A DNA stretch of 64,000 bases from Proteocatella sphenisci DSM 23131 (GCF_000423525.1 NZ_AUID01000002.1:111649-175648), one strand, 5' to 3'; counted from the stretch's first letter, positions 53,628-63,793 are shown. Translations and numbers: made by a program. Notes: generated by a model from the sequence alone, not told the origin.

Positions 53628-54704
53628 TTATTTTATTATTAAAAGATCTTTTGGATATTTATTAAGTACTTCACATCCATCTTTTGTAACTATTACAAGG
53701 TCTTCTATTCTTACTCCAACTTCACCTGAAAGGTATATTCCTGGCTCTATTGAGAATATCATTCCTTCTTCTACTGGCATTGTATTGATTGATGATACAT
53801 CACCATAATCATGGCACTCTATACCAATTGAATGTCCAGTTCTGTGTGTAAAGTATTTTCCATAACCTTTTTCTGTTATATAGTCTCTTGCTGCTGCATC
53901 TATGTCACAGAATCTTACGCCTGGCTTAACTGCTGCTATGGCTCTAAGGTTTGCTTCTTTAACTATTTCAAATACTTCTCTTCCTTTGTCAGAAACCGAC
54001 TTGTAAAATGCTGTTCTTGTCATATCTGAACAGTATGAGTCTTTTACGCATCCGATATCAAATATTACTGAATCTCCCTCTTTTACAACTGTTTTATCTA
54101 TATCGTGGTGAGGGTCTGCTGCGTTTGCTCCAAATCCTATGATTGGGTTGAATGAAAATCCATCAGCTCCAAGTTCTTCATATATTCCTGCTAGAAGTTG
54201 AGACATCTTTACTTCTGTTATGCCTTCAACAAGCTCTTTTTGAATTTTTCCCATAGCTTTATCATTAAGTTCAGATGCTATTCTCATTTTTTGTTTTTCA
54301 TCTTCGTCTTTGTTCATTCTTACTCTGTCAAGAATCTCTGAACCATTAATATAGCTTGATGCTCCATTAAGTTCCATCAGTCTAAGAAGGAATTTTGCTG
54401 GCCATACCTTGTCTACTCCAAGTGCTTTTGAAGAATCAGTATGCTCAGCTACGAAATTCACGCCGTCTTGTGTATCATTGTACCAGATTTTTTCTGCTCC
54501 AAGATCATCTGTAACAGGGAACAATTCATTGATAAATATTTTGTGATCTCCGCCTGCTTTGATTAGAAGACAAAGAAGTCTTTCACCTGGATGAATCCAC
54601 TTCCCAGTTAAATAAAATATTCCAGCTGGATCTGAAATCAGTATTTGCTCTAAATCCTGTTTTTTCATCAATTCCATTACTTTTGATAGTCTTACTTGAT
54701 TCAT
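53628..54704 (-). CDS. M24-family Xaa-Pro aminopeptidase
   Basis: 358 residues. An N-terminal creatinase-like domain (about 1-125) precedes a pita-bread metallopeptidase domain. Metal ligands are in IFDIGCVKDSYCSDMTRT (two Asp), HRTGHSIGIECHD (His), IFSIEPGIY (Glu) and VGVRIEDLV (Glu). It removes N-terminal residues before proline and is cytoplasmic, with no signal peptide. The spacing to the upstream AI-2E gene is 81 nt with no clear terminator. PepP, PepQ and related enzymes cannot be separated by eye. Confidence 0.92.
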   Translation of the reverse strand: MNQVRLSKVMELMKKQDLEQILISDPAGIFYLTGKWIHPGERLLCLLIKAGGDHKIFINELFPVTDDLGAEKIWYNDTQDGVNFVAEHTDSSKALGVDKVWPAKFLLRLMELNGASSYINGSEILDRVRMNKDEDEKQKMRIASELNDKAMGKIQKELVEGITEVKMSQLLAGIYEELGADGFSFNPIIGFGANAADPHHDIDKTVVKEGDSVIFDIGCVKDSYCSDMTRTAFYKSVSDKGREVFEIVKEANLRAIAAVKPGVRFCDIDAAARDYITEKGYGKYFTHRTGHSIGIECHDYGDVSSINTMPVEEGMIFSIEPGIYLSGEVGVRIEDLVIVTKDGCEVLNKYPKDLLIIK

Positions 54705-54785
54705 GTTATTTCTCCTTTAAGTATTAATATTTTGTTGCTACTTATATGATACATCAAAAAATAGCTAATGTCCAAATAAAAAAAA

Positions 54786-55949
54786 TCACATGTATTGCGA
54801 AGTGTCTTTGGGCTTTCCCTTTGCACAAAGTCTGTTTTCTATGATTTCTTTTACTATGTTGTAGGTAACCGCCATAGTTGGTACCCCAAGTATAACTCCT
54901 GTAATTCCAAAAATACCTCCACCTGCAAAAATAGCCAGAAAAACCCAGAAACCAGAAAGTCCAGTAGAGTCTCCTATTATCTTTGGAACCAGTATATTTG
55001 CGTCTAACTGCTGAAGTACAAGCACAAGTATGGCAAATCCAATTGCTTTTGGAAAACTTACCATAGATATTATAAATATTGATGGCACCGCTCCTATAAA
55101 AGGTCCTATGACCGGTATAATGTTTGTAACAGTTACTATCATGCTTACAAGCAGGGCATATGGCATTCTTAATACGCTCATAGATATAAAGCATATTATA
55201 CCAAGCACTGCCGCATCGGTAAGCTGCCCTGATATATATTTTGAAAAGATTCTATTTGTCATTTGCGCTTTTTCAAGTATATAGTCTGCTGACTTTTGAG
55301 GAATTAGTGCAAATATGGTCTTTTTTATTTGCGCTGCAAACTTTTCTTTTCCAGCAAGAAAATATATGGATACTACTATTCCTATTATTATATCCACCAG
55401 CTTTCCTGAAACCGAAAGCAGGATATTTACAGCAGCTGGAAGCAGCTTGGATACAATCTCTGATGTCTTCGAAATCAGTGTCTGAAAGGCAGAAAGAAAC
55501 TGTTCGACAAGGCTTGAATTGAAATCTATCTTGTTTACTATCCCTTTTGTGAAATTGTCTACATTTTCCATATACAAGGGAAGATTTGATATGAAAATCG
55601 ATATACTGTCTGAAAGCTGGGGGATTATAATTGAAACAAAGCCCGTCAAAACTACTACTGAAAACAGGAGCGTCGTGCTTATAGATAAGCCCCTTATAAG
55701 CTTTTTATATTTTTCTTTTTTGATTAATCTATAATAAAATTTTTCTATATATTTCATTGGATTTTTAAGAAGATAGGCTATTACAAATCCGTATACAAAA
55801 GGGGACATCATTCTTGTGAAATTTCCTATTCCCTTAAATATGCCCGATAGATTAAGAATTACAAAATACACAATTATAGCTCCTGAAAATGCGAGCAGGT
55901 TTGACAGCGATCTTTCCAGTATGTCTTTTTTTATTACAAGCCTTGCCAT
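54786..55949 (-). CDS. AI-2E family (TerF/PerM-type) membrane transporter
   Basis: 387 residues with about eight membrane segments. Family features are FVYGFVIAYLLKNPMKYIEKF, the long central amphipathic region, GQLTDAAVLGIICFISMSVLRMPYALLVSMI, and IPVIGPFIGAVPS. Members include TqsA, an autoinducer-2 exporter, and Na+/H+ antiporters, so the substrate is open. It follows the CDF gene by 22 nt, suggesting a shared transcript and perhaps a role in ion homeostasis. Confidence 0.88.
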   Translation of the reverse strand: MARLVIKKDILERSLSNLLAFSGAIIVYFVILNLSGIFKGIGNFTRMMSPFVYGFVIAYLLKNPMKYIEKFYYRLIKKEKYKKLIRGLSISTTLLFSVVVLTGFVSIIIPQLSDSISIFISNLPLYMENVDNFTKGIVNKIDFNSSLVEQFLSAFQTLISKTSEIVSKLLPAAVNILLSVSGKLVDIIIGIVVSIYFLAGKEKFAAQIKKTIFALIPQKSADYILEKAQMTNRIFSKYISGQLTDAAVLGIICFISMSVLRMPYALLVSMIVTVTNIIPVIGPFIGAVPSIFIISMVSFPKAIGFAILVLVLQQLDANILVPKIIGDSTGLSGFWVFLAIFAGGGIFGITGVILGVPTMAVTYNIVKEIIENRLCAKGKPKDTSQYM

Positions 55950-55971
55950 TATTTGTCTCCTGTCATAAAAA

Positions 55972-57147
55972 TTAAATATTTATATTATTTTTGTCAATTG
56001 TAATTATAATATCACTGACATCAAAATTTAATCTCAGCTTATCTGTTATATGCTTTTTTGTATCTGCTATCTGTTTCTCTGAGTATAAGGATGGTACCAC
56101 AAGATCAAATATAATTACGCCGTTTTTATCAGGTACAATTCTAAAATCGTGTATATCAAGTTCTTTATCCATTTCTGAAATTATATGTTTTGTTCCGTGA
56201 TATAATTTCTTTACTTTTATATCGTCATAATTTATCGGATCCATATGAATTATAAGATCAATACATAGTGCCTGGGATATTTCTCGCTCCGCTCTGTCTA
56301 TAATCTCGTGAGCATCAACAATATTCATCTTATCTGATACTTCAGCGTGGATAGTCGCTATGTTTCGACCTCCTCCATAACAGTGTACCACAAGATCGTG
56401 GCTTCCTCTTATACCCTCAAATGACTCTACTTTTTCTATTATGTTTTCAACTAGTTCTTTGTCTGGAGCCGTCCCAATAAGAGGATCTATTGCATCTGTC
56501 ACTATTTTCCAGCCGTTATAGATAATGAAAAGTGATACTATAAGACCTACATAACCGTCAATTGGAAACGAAATCAGTTTTGAGCTTAGCAGAGATAATA
56601 CAACGACTGAAGTCGTAAGTATATCACTCTTGCTGTCTGCTGCCGCGGCTTTGAGTGAAGAAGACTTTATCTTTTCTCCTGAAGTCGAGTATAATCTTGC
56701 CTGCCATATTTTTATGCCTATTGAAAGAAACAGAATTATAAGTGTTATATAGCTGAAGTTGATTTTTTCTGGATATCTGATGCGGTTTACTGATGTGCTT
56801 AGAAACTTAAATCCAACAAAGACAACCATTACAGCTATTATGAGCGCAGATAGATATTCCGCCCTCGCATGTCCAAATGGATGTTTTTCGTCAGCAGGTT
56901 TGTCTGAAACAGCAAACCCAACTATAGCCACCACTGAAGAACCTATGTCGGATATGTTATTTACTGCATCTGCTATAACGGCAATACTGTTTATATATAG
57001 GCCTATTGCTATTTTTATTAGTGAAAGGATGGTATTACTTATAATCCCCGCTATCCCGCACAGATAACCATAGGATTTAATAACTTTACGGTTATTTACG
57101 TCTTCATGATTTTTTATAAATTTCTTTATTATGAATTCTATTATCAT
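55972..57147 (-). CDS. Cation diffusion facilitator family transporter
   Basis: 391 residues. Six membrane segments with the transport-site aspartates in VIADAVNNISDIGSS and AAADSKSDILTTSVV, plus the HPFGHARAEYL histidine loop. A C-terminal cytoplasmic ferredoxin-like domain follows (HDLVVHCYGGGRNIATIHAEV). The last 80 residues (IHDFRIVPDKNGVIIFDLVV) look like a second such domain, longer than the minimal family. It exports a divalent metal, possibly Zn2+, Mn2+ or Fe2+, against H+. The start is 2 nt after the phosphatase stop. Confidence 0.92.
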   Translation of the reverse strand: MIIEFIIKKFIKNHEDVNNRKVIKSYGYLCGIAGIISNTILSLIKIAIGLYINSIAVIADAVNNISDIGSSVVAIVGFAVSDKPADEKHPFGHARAEYLSALIIAVMVVFVGFKFLSTSVNRIRYPEKINFSYITLIILFLSIGIKIWQARLYSTSGEKIKSSSLKAAAADSKSDILTTSVVVLSLLSSKLISFPIDGYVGLIVSLFIIYNGWKIVTDAIDPLIGTAPDKELVENIIEKVESFEGIRGSHDLVVHCYGGGRNIATIHAEVSDKMNIVDAHEIIDRAEREISQALCIDLIIHMDPINYDDIKVKKLYHGTKHIISEMDKELDIHDFRIVPDKNGVIIFDLVVPSLYSEKQIADTKKHITDKLRLNFDVSDIIITIDKNNINI

Positions 57148-57149
57148 AT

Positions 57150-57818
57150 CTACACTTTCTTTTTTATATAATCAGTTTCTGCAGTGCTAACCTGATGTTC
57201 TCCAAGATGTGATGTGTCTACTTCGCTTATTATTTCTATCTCATCTTTCTTAAGATCAAAAATACTTATGCTGCAGTTTGTTATAAATGGTTTTTCCCAG
57301 AATTTGCTTATCTCTAAATTCCTTATCATTACAAAAAGTGCCTTGATGAATACTCCATGCGATACTGCCAGTATTACATCATCGTCTTCATGTTCATTTC
57401 GGAGTCTGTCAATAAAAAGCTCTGCTCTTTTTATAACATCGTCAAAACCTTCCCCGCCTTCTACCGGAACAAAATTTTCTGGTTTTTTAAAATAGTTGAG
57501 ATAATCCTGTTCCGATTCAGGAGTGCTGCATATTTCTTCCATTGTTTTCCCCTGCCACTCACCATAAGACATTTCCGCTATATCAGGTTCTATAATGTAT
57601 GTTGTGTCAGCCCTTCCTTCAAGGATAATATCTGCCGTTGCCATTGCTCTTTTTTGATGGCTTGTATATACTCTTGTAAATTCAATATCTTTAAGTGATT
57701 CTCTTATCTTTACTGCTCCTCCAACTCCTTTTTCTGTAAGAGGAGAATCAAGCTGCCCCTGAAGAATATGTTCTTTGTTCCACTGTGTCTCTCCGTGCCT
57801 TACTAAATATAATTTCAT
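57150..57818 (-). CDS. Histidine phosphatase family protein
   Basis: 222 residues from the ATG at 57818 (AAGGAG about 12 nt upstream; an earlier in-frame ATG at 57842 lacks an RBS). The phosphoglycerate-mutase-like motif LYLVRHGETQWN carries the catalytic His. EMSYGEWQGKTMEEI and AVSHGVFIKALF supply the remaining active-site residues. Family members include cobalamin-phosphate phosphatase CobC and phosphoglycerate mutase-like enzymes; the role here is undetermined. The gene is in a tight run with the CDF and AI-2E genes. Confidence 0.9.
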   Translation of the reverse strand: MKLYLVRHGETQWNKEHILQGQLDSPLTEKGVGGAVKIRESLKDIEFTRVYTSHQKRAMATADIILEGRADTTYIIEPDIAEMSYGEWQGKTMEEICSTPESEQDYLNYFKKPENFVPVEGGEGFDDVIKRAELFIDRLRNEHEDDDVILAVSHGVFIKALFVMIRNLEISKFWEKPFITNCSISIFDLKKDEIEIISEVDTSHLGEHQVSTAETDYIKKKV

Positions 57819-57874
57819 TATGTCTTTTATCTCCTTATCCATATTAGTTTGTATTACATTATACTATGTTTTTA

Positions 57875-59107
57875 TCAGTAAGTCACTCGTGTTCCTTCTT
57901 TAAGTTTTTCATTGTCTGGTTCTGCCACTACAATGTCTCCTGTATCTATTCCTTCTAATATTTCTGTCATAGTAGCTGTCTCAATTCCTGATTTGATCTT
58001 CTGGATTTTTATTTTGCCATTTTCCACCTTTAGGATGTGGTCTTCTCCATCTTTTTCAAATATACTCATTTTAGGTATAGACAGTGTATCAGGCTTGTCA
58101 ATTGTGGTAAATTTTATATCCAGGCTGTATCCTACAGGGATATATGTTTCACCTTCAAATGATGTTTCTACTATCATCTTCTGTTCTTCCAGCCCCAGAC
58201 TCGACGTCCTGGTAAGGGCAAAATCTGATATTTTAACTATCTCCCCTTTAAATTCCTTTGTTGTATTTTTTGTTTCATATATTATATCTACTGTATCGCC
58301 TTCTTTTAATTCCGCTGCCACGTCTGCCCCTATCTCCGAAATTACAGTTTTGTCATCAGAAGAACTTATCTCCGCCACCGCGCGCTGTGGGCTTACAAAA
58401 TCTCCATCTGAGAAGTTTAACGATGTTATTATCCCATCAAAAGGAGAAAAAATCTGCGCTTTTGATTTTTTTGAAAGCAGGGCATTTTTCTGACTCTGAA
58501 GGCTTTGGATCTGTCCATTGAAGTAGGTATTCATAGCCGATGAGTTTTTTTGCATTATTCCAAGATTCTTTTCTTGTATTTTTAATTCCGCTTCCATATT
58601 TTTTAATGCATTTTCCATAGACTTGATTTCACTTTCAGACAAGCCCCCCAACTCAAAAAGTTCCTGAGATATGTCCATATCTGTTTTTGCTTTTTCCAGA
58701 TTGCTTTTTATATTCTCAATCTGTATTTTTTGAGCTTCGATTTCTCTGCTTTGTGGGTTTGTCATTCCTGTTGCATTTTTCTGACCTGTGATTGAACTTA
58801 TCTGTGCATTTATCTGAGAAACTGCATTTTCTATATTTTCAGGATCTATTTCAGCTATAAGCTGGCCTTTTTTTACCCTGTCACCGAGCTCTGCAAATAT
58901 ATCTACCTCTCCATCAAAGGAAGAAGACAGCGAAATCGTTCTTCCCGACTTTACTATACCAGTTTCTCTTACGGTCTCTTTTAAGTTTTTCTTCTCTCCT
59001 ATTTCAATAACCGTAATTTTTTCTTCCTTATATACAATACTTATTACAGCGGCCAAAGCCACCAGTAATATTAAGGCGCCTGCAATAATCTTATATTTTT
59101 TCTTCAT
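57875..59107 (-). CDS. HlyD/MacA-type efflux adaptor
   Basis: 410 residues. One N-terminal membrane anchor (IIAGALILLVALAAVISIVY), a biotinyl-lipoyl half (VDIFAELGDRVKKGQLIAEIDPENIE), a long coiled coil (about 110-215), the second lipoyl half (AQIFSPFDGIITSLNFSDGDFVSP), a beta barrel and a membrane-proximal domain ending LEGIDTGDIVVAEPDNEKLKEGTRV. It links the downstream-listed ABC exporter to its extracellular substrate. In a cell without an outer membrane it acts at the outer face of the cytoplasmic membrane. 13 nt after the permease gene. Confidence 0.92.
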   Translation of the reverse strand: MKKKYKIIAGALILLVALAAVISIVYKEEKITVIEIGEKKNLKETVRETGIVKSGRTISLSSSFDGEVDIFAELGDRVKKGQLIAEIDPENIENAVSQINAQISSITGQKNATGMTNPQSREIEAQKIQIENIKSNLEKAKTDMDISQELFELGGLSESEIKSMENALKNMEAELKIQEKNLGIMQKNSSAMNTYFNGQIQSLQSQKNALLSKKSKAQIFSPFDGIITSLNFSDGDFVSPQRAVAEISSSDDKTVISEIGADVAAELKEGDTVDIIYETKNTTKEFKGEIVKISDFALTRTSSLGLEEQKMIVETSFEGETYIPVGYSLDIKFTTIDKPDTLSIPKMSIFEKDGEDHILKVENGKIKIQKIKSGIETATMTEILEGIDTGDIVVAEPDNEKLKEGTRVTY

Positions 59108-59119
59108 TATAAGGTCTCC

Positions 59120-61480
59120 TTATTCATTGGATTTAAGTGCGTCTACCAGATTTAGTTTTTTTATCTTCCTAAAAGCCGCCACCTGACCAAATACAACGGC
59201 TGAAATTGTAATCAAGATAGCCAGCATATAGAACTTTACATCAAACTTTGCTGGAATATAATACATATCAGTATCGAGAAAGCCTATCATCAGAGTGAGA
59301 AGGAATTGTGTGAGCGGGGCCCCAAGCAGCATTCCAAATATGGACAGTACCCACTGTTCAAAGCTTATTATATCAAAAACTTCTTTTTCACTCATGCCAA
59401 GTACCATCATCGATGTCATTTCTCTTTCTCTTTCCGATATGACTGTAATAGTTGAATTGTATGTTATGGCAAATCCTGTAACTACAGCTATAATGCCAAG
59501 GTAGAGTATTTCGATTATAACCAGTCCCATCATCTTTTCCATGGTCTTTATAACTGAATCAGATATGTTTATCCCGCTTACATAGGGGCTTTCTATATAC
59601 TTTTCTTTTAAATCTATCTGTGACTCCTCATCTGATGATATTATTATTTTATTTGCTCTGCCTGGATATCCTATTATCTGCGATAAAGTGTCCAGATTCA
59701 TATAACCGTTGGAACCCATCAGTTGTTCTTGTATATTAGAAATCATTATCACAGTTTCTTCTTCCGGGTATTTTGACATAGGAGAACTCATATAAATATA
59801 GTCTCCTTTTGATGCATTTATGCTCTTGGCTATATTAGGTGTTATAGAAAGCTGGCCTGGCTTGAGTCTTATCTGTTTTTTTTCAGAATCCACTGGCGTA
59901 TACAAGATTCCACTTGCATCTAAGCCTACCAGAATACTGTCTTTTTTCAAATTATCTTTTCTGAAGGTCACAGGGACTTCTATGAGTGCTTCTGATTTTT
60001 TTATGTTATTTTGTTCTATCTCGGCAAGTGTATTTTCAATGTCTCTGAATCCACTGAGCTGGACCTTTATGTCATATTTTTCAACGTAGTCATATCTGTC
60101 ATATACCATAGGAAGCATCTGCCCCATAAGTGTCCATGGAACGGCGCATATGCCTACAGTAAATGAAACCCCAAGGATAATAAATATGCCTCTTGACTTA
60201 TTTCTCCCAAGATTTCTGAGTCCTATTCTTCCTGTCATCTCAAGCGCATCCATTACAAATTTGGATTTTTCTATTCCAAGTTTTTTACTGAATTTTACAG
60301 GACTCTTTGGTCTCATGGCTTCAGAGGGTGAAAGTTTTACTGATTCACGTCCCCCAAGATATCCTGTAATCACACTGAAAATCAAAGCCGCTATGATTGA
60401 TATCAATATATATTTGTAACTTACATCAGCGGATACAAATGGCATATTAAAAAATTGTTTATACGTGCCCATAAGCGCACTTGAGAGCATAGTCCCTAAT
60501 ATTGCTCCTGTGATTGCACCTGATATTCCCATTATCGAAACATATACTATATAATGAAACAATATCTGGCCATCAGAAAATCCAAATGCCTTAAGCAGTC
60601 CAATCTGGCCTCTTTGAAGCTCTACAAGCCTCTTTAGCATAATGTAGACTATGGCCCCTGCTATGAGTAAAAACATAACTGGCATTGAGGTTGAAATCGC
60701 TGCTATGGCTTCGAGTTCTATTTTCATGATCGAATTACTCTGCTGGTCTTCGGCTTTATATATTCTCATAAGTCCGTAGGGTTTAAGTATTGCGCTTATC
60801 TCTTCTTTTACATCCGAATAAAGGTATCCATCCTCAAGCTCAAATATTATATTATTAAAACTTTCATCTCCAATCAGATTTCCTGCCAAATTTATGTCTG
60901 TATATCCTATGCCAAACAGGCTGCTGTCAGGAAGCATCTCCGAAGCATCCCTGGTTGTAAATATATTTTCTGCACTTCGCCCGATGCCAGTGATTAAAAG
61001 GCTAGACACTTTACCATTATAAATTATATCTATATTATCTCCTGCTTTGTATCCATTTGCCTCTGCAAATATTGGATCTATTACTATCTCATTGTTATAC
61101 AAAGGACGTCTTCCTTTTTCAACAATATATTTACACAAAGATGTCCCTCCTGCAAAAAACCTGATATACTTGCTTTCTACCAGTTTTTGAGACTCTTTGT
61201 CTTTTACTATAAAATCTACTACTACTCTTGCGTCTACAGTTTTAACCCCTTCTATAGTTCTCAGAGTACGGATTTTTTCTCTTGGAAATGAACTGATTTC
61301 AGAAAATACGTCAGCGAAGTTTGAATCTTCATAAAAAACATCTTTTGACAGATTTAATACCTCATTTACGTTGGACATAAATGAATATATAATCAGCGCA
61401 ATAGATATCAATATTGTCGCTGCAATATTTGCAGCTCTGTTTGTCCTGAGATCTCTAAATATTTTTTTAAGCAAAATCAT
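59120..61480 (-). CDS. FtsX-type ABC transporter permease
   Basis: 786 residues from the ATG at 61480 (GGGAGG upstream; an in-frame start at 61516 lacks this RBS). Two FtsX modules, each with transmembrane helices (about 265-375 and 665-775), and large extracytoplasmic domains with MacB-core features (VKTVDARVVVDFIV; ITGIGRSAENIF). The full-length duplicated architecture resembles LolE/YknZ-type exporters of peptides or lipids. The middle shows RESVKLSPSEAMRPKSPVKF, a coupling region. It is between the ATPase and adaptor genes. Confidence 0.9.
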   Translation of the reverse strand: MILLKKIFRDLRTNRAANIAATILISIALIIYSFMSNVNEVLNLSKDVFYEDSNFADVFSEISSFPREKIRTLRTIEGVKTVDARVVVDFIVKDKESQKLVESKYIRFFAGGTSLCKYIVEKGRRPLYNNEIVIDPIFAEANGYKAGDNIDIIYNGKVSSLLITGIGRSAENIFTTRDASEMLPDSSLFGIGYTDINLAGNLIGDESFNNIIFELEDGYLYSDVKEEISAILKPYGLMRIYKAEDQQSNSIMKIELEAIAAISTSMPVMFLLIAGAIVYIMLKRLVELQRGQIGLLKAFGFSDGQILFHYIVYVSIMGISGAITGAILGTMLSSALMGTYKQFFNMPFVSADVSYKYILISIIAALIFSVITGYLGGRESVKLSPSEAMRPKSPVKFSKKLGIEKSKFVMDALEMTGRIGLRNLGRNKSRGIFIILGVSFTVGICAVPWTLMGQMLPMVYDRYDYVEKYDIKVQLSGFRDIENTLAEIEQNNIKKSEALIEVPVTFRKDNLKKDSILVGLDASGILYTPVDSEKKQIRLKPGQLSITPNIAKSINASKGDYIYMSSPMSKYPEEETVIMISNIQEQLMGSNGYMNLDTLSQIIGYPGRANKIIISSDEESQIDLKEKYIESPYVSGINISDSVIKTMEKMMGLVIIEILYLGIIAVVTGFAITYNSTITVISEREREMTSMMVLGMSEKEVFDIISFEQWVLSIFGMLLGAPLTQFLLTLMIGFLDTDMYYIPAKFDVKFYMLAILITISAVVFGQVAAFRKIKKLNLVDALKSNE

Positions 61481-61518
61481 GTTTGCCTCCCTCAGTGGCA
61501 TTGCCTCTACTGTCAAAG

Positions 61519-62244
61519 CTATATTTGTGCATCATCTATATCAGATGGATTTTCGTTAACTATTATATCTATTATCTTTCCATCTTTTAGTACCATTATC
61601 CTGTCAGCTATGTTGGCAATGGCATTATTATGAGTTATGATTATCACGGTTTTTGAAAACTCTCTGCAAAAATTATAAAGCACCCTTAGGACCGCTTTTG
61701 AAGATTTTGAATCAAGGGCGCCTGTGGGCTCATCGCATAAAAAAACATCCGGATTTTTTGCAAGTGCCCTTGCTATGGCCACCCTTTGTTGTTCTCCTCC
61801 TGAGAGTTGGGACGGAAAATGGTCTTTTCTGTCTGAAAGTCCTACTTTTTCAAGCATATCTTCGGATTTGAGATGCGACTCTGATATTTCTCTTGCCAGG
61901 TCCACATTTTCAAGTGCTGTAAGGTTTGGAAGCAGATTGTAAAACTGAAAAATAAATCCAATATTCTTTCTTCTATATAATGTAAGGTTTTTTTTGTTCA
62001 TGTCATGGACGGGCTTTTTATCAAAATACAGCTGGCCTTCAGTCGGATTGTCCATTCCTCCAATAATATTAAGCATTGTTGATTTTCCAGAGCCTGATGG
62101 GCCAAATATAACAAGCAGTTCTCCTTTATGTATTTCAAAATCAACGTTGTCGAGCGCTTTTATCTCTACTTCTCCCATTACATATGTCTTTTTAATATTT
62201 ATGCCCTTTATAAGTACTTCTTTTTTAATCGACTTATTATCCAT
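61519..62244 (-). CDS. MacB/LolD-type ABC transporter ATPase
   Basis: 241 residues. Walker [23 protein letters not shown]-loop [18 protein letters not shown], signature [16 protein letters not shown], Walker [17 protein letters not shown] and the H-loop ITHNN are complete. The subfamily (LolD/MacB/FtsE) is clear from these motifs. It powers the adjacent FtsX permease. First gene of an ATPase-permease-adaptor operon, divergent from namZ. Confidence 0.95.
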   Translation of the reverse strand: MDNKSIKKEVLIKGINIKKTYVMGEVEIKALDNVDFEIHKGELLVIFGPSGSGKSTMLNIIGGMDNPTEGQLYFDKKPVHDMNKKNLTLYRRKNIGFIFQFYNLLPNLTALENVDLAREISESHLKSEDMLEKVGLSDRKDHFPSQLSGGEQQRVAIARALAKNPDVFLCDEPTGALDSKSSKAVLRVLYNFCREFSKTVIIITHNNAIANIADRIMVLKDGKIIDIIVNENPSDIDDAQI

Positions 62245-62391
62245 TTGATTACCTCTGTTGAGTCTCCAGTTTGTTTAGCACAAAATTTAATATTCATCTT
62301 ATTTATTATACCCAATGATTGTGATTTGAAATAAACATGTAAGGGTTTTGTGGTACAATATATATATATGAAAAGGAAAGGATTTAAACTT

Positions 62392-63654
62392 ATGAAAAAA
62401 ATTGCATCTTTATTTATTTCTATTCTCCTCCTGAGTACGTCGTCTGCATTTGCTTTAAGCCCAATGCAGAATACTTTTGACAATCTGGAAAAATTTATTT
62501 CCAATTATGTGATTCCTCGTGAGGATAAAACCCCTCCTGTCCAGTCAGAAAAAGTCATCCTTGGAAATGAAAGGCTGCTCAGCGAATACTCTAACCTGAT
62601 AAGGGGAAAGAAACTGGGACTTGTGACAAATCAGACCGGGGTCGATTCAAATATGGTAAAAACTGTAAACAAATTATACAACTATAAAGAAGCTGAGCTT
62701 ACTGCCATATATTCTCCAGAGCACGGCCTCGATGGTAAAGTACTTGCAGGACAATATGTCGATTCCTATGTCGATAAAACTCTGAACCTGCCTGTATACA
62801 GCCTTTACGGCAAGACTAGAGAACCCTCCAAAGCCATGGTGGAAAATGTAGATGTCATTATATTTGACATGCAAGACATTGGTTCAAGAACCTACACCTA
62901 TATGTCAACTCTAAACTATGTAATGAGAGCTGGGAAAAAATACAGCAAACCTGTAATCATCCTTGACAGGCCTAATCCAATTGGCGGAAATACCGTGGAC
63001 GGCTATATTGCTCAGGATAAATACCTTACATTTGTAGGTGTTGACAATCTGCCTCTTGCTCATGGTATGACCTCTGGTGAACTGGCTCAGTTCTTTAACA
63101 GAAAAATAGGTGCTGACATTACAGTAGTTCCTATGGACAACTATACAAGAGACATGATATGGCAAGATACAGGGCTTAAATTTGTGGCTACGTCTCCAAA
63201 AATACCTGATATATATTCGGCCTTTTGCTACATTGCAGCAGGTATGGGCGAAGGTACCAGTGTGGGACAAGATGATTATTTTAAATGGGTAGGATCTGCC
63301 GGAATAAACTCACTTGAGTTTGCAAACAAACTTAACTCGAGCGGCCTTTCAGGAGTTAACTTTTCTCCTGAAACCAGGGGGACCAGGGGCGGTGTCAGAA
63401 TTAATATAACCAATTTTCACAAATATAACCCCGTTGAAACTTCTATATATATTATTTCTACTGCAAATTCAATGAAAACACTTACTATCCCAACCGAACA
63501 AAATGGGGTTATACCTATGTTTGAAAAGATCTGGGGTGGAAATAAATTCGGAAATGCTCTTAGAAACAAATGGAGCGCTGAAAAAATCATAGAAAGTTAC
63601 CAAAATGAATTGAATAATTTCAAATCAGTGAGAGAAAAATACCTAATATATTGA
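62392..63654 (+). CDS. namZ: Secreted NamZ-type exo-beta-N-acetylmuramidase (DUF1343)
   Basis: 420 residues from the ATG at 62392 (AAAGGA about 10 nt upstream); an in-frame ATG at 62368 would add eight basic residues. Signal peptide MKKIASLFISILLLSTSSAFA. DUF1343 motifs: GKKLGLVTNQTGVDSN, IYSPEHGLDGKV, DMQDIGSRTYTYM, ILDRPNPIGGNTVDGY, GMTSGELAQFF, GMGEGTSVGQDDYFKWVG. NamZ of Bacillus releases terminal MurNAc from peptidoglycan fragments for recycling. No murQ, murP or nagZ is adjacent. A TGGTACAAT extended -10 lies at 62351-62359. Confidence 0.9.
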   Translation: MKKIASLFISILLLSTSSAFALSPMQNTFDNLEKFISNYVIPREDKTPPVQSEKVILGNERLLSEYSNLIRGKKLGLVTNQTGVDSNMVKTVNKLYNYKEAELTAIYSPEHGLDGKVLAGQYVDSYVDKTLNLPVYSLYGKTREPSKAMVENVDVIIFDMQDIGSRTYTYMSTLNYVMRAGKKYSKPVIILDRPNPIGGNTVDGYIAQDKYLTFVGVDNLPLAHGMTSGELAQFFNRKIGADITVVPMDNYTRDMIWQDTGLKFVATSPKIPDIYSAFCYIAAGMGEGTSVGQDDYFKWVGSAGINSLEFANKLNSSGLSGVNFSPETRGTRGGVRINITNFHKYNPVETSIYIISTANSMKTLTIPTEQNGVIPMFEKIWGGNKFGNALRNKWSAEKIIESYQNELNNFKSVREKYLIY

Positions 63655-63690
63655 TCCAAAAAGGGGGCTGTCGGGAAATAGCCCCCAAAG

Positions 63691-63716
63691 AAAAAAGCGA
63701 CTAGTTCGCTTTTTTT
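63691..63716 (+). terminator. Terminator inside the IS left end
   Basis: AAAAAAGCGA (63691-63700) pairs perfectly with TCGCTTTTTT (63706-63715) around a 5-nt loop. It ends the namZ transcript and shields the transposase from outside transcription. Confidence 0.85.
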
Positions 63717-63793
63717 AATGCAAAAAAAAACAAAAAAAAATGACAAAATAATATTGCCATCTTTTCCCGTTATATTTTATAATATAACTGCCC

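Noticed and set aside
54705..54785. Terminator between the AI-2E gene and the M24 peptidase gene
   Set aside because: Eight T occur on the minus strand just after the AI-2E stop, but only a 3-bp CAC/GTG stem precedes them.
54754..55194. Minus-strand open frame of 146 codons inside the AI-2E transporter gene
   Set aside because: It is a shifted-frame shadow of a gene with clear family motifs, is rich in Cys/Tyr/Trp as frame shadows are, and has no RBS.
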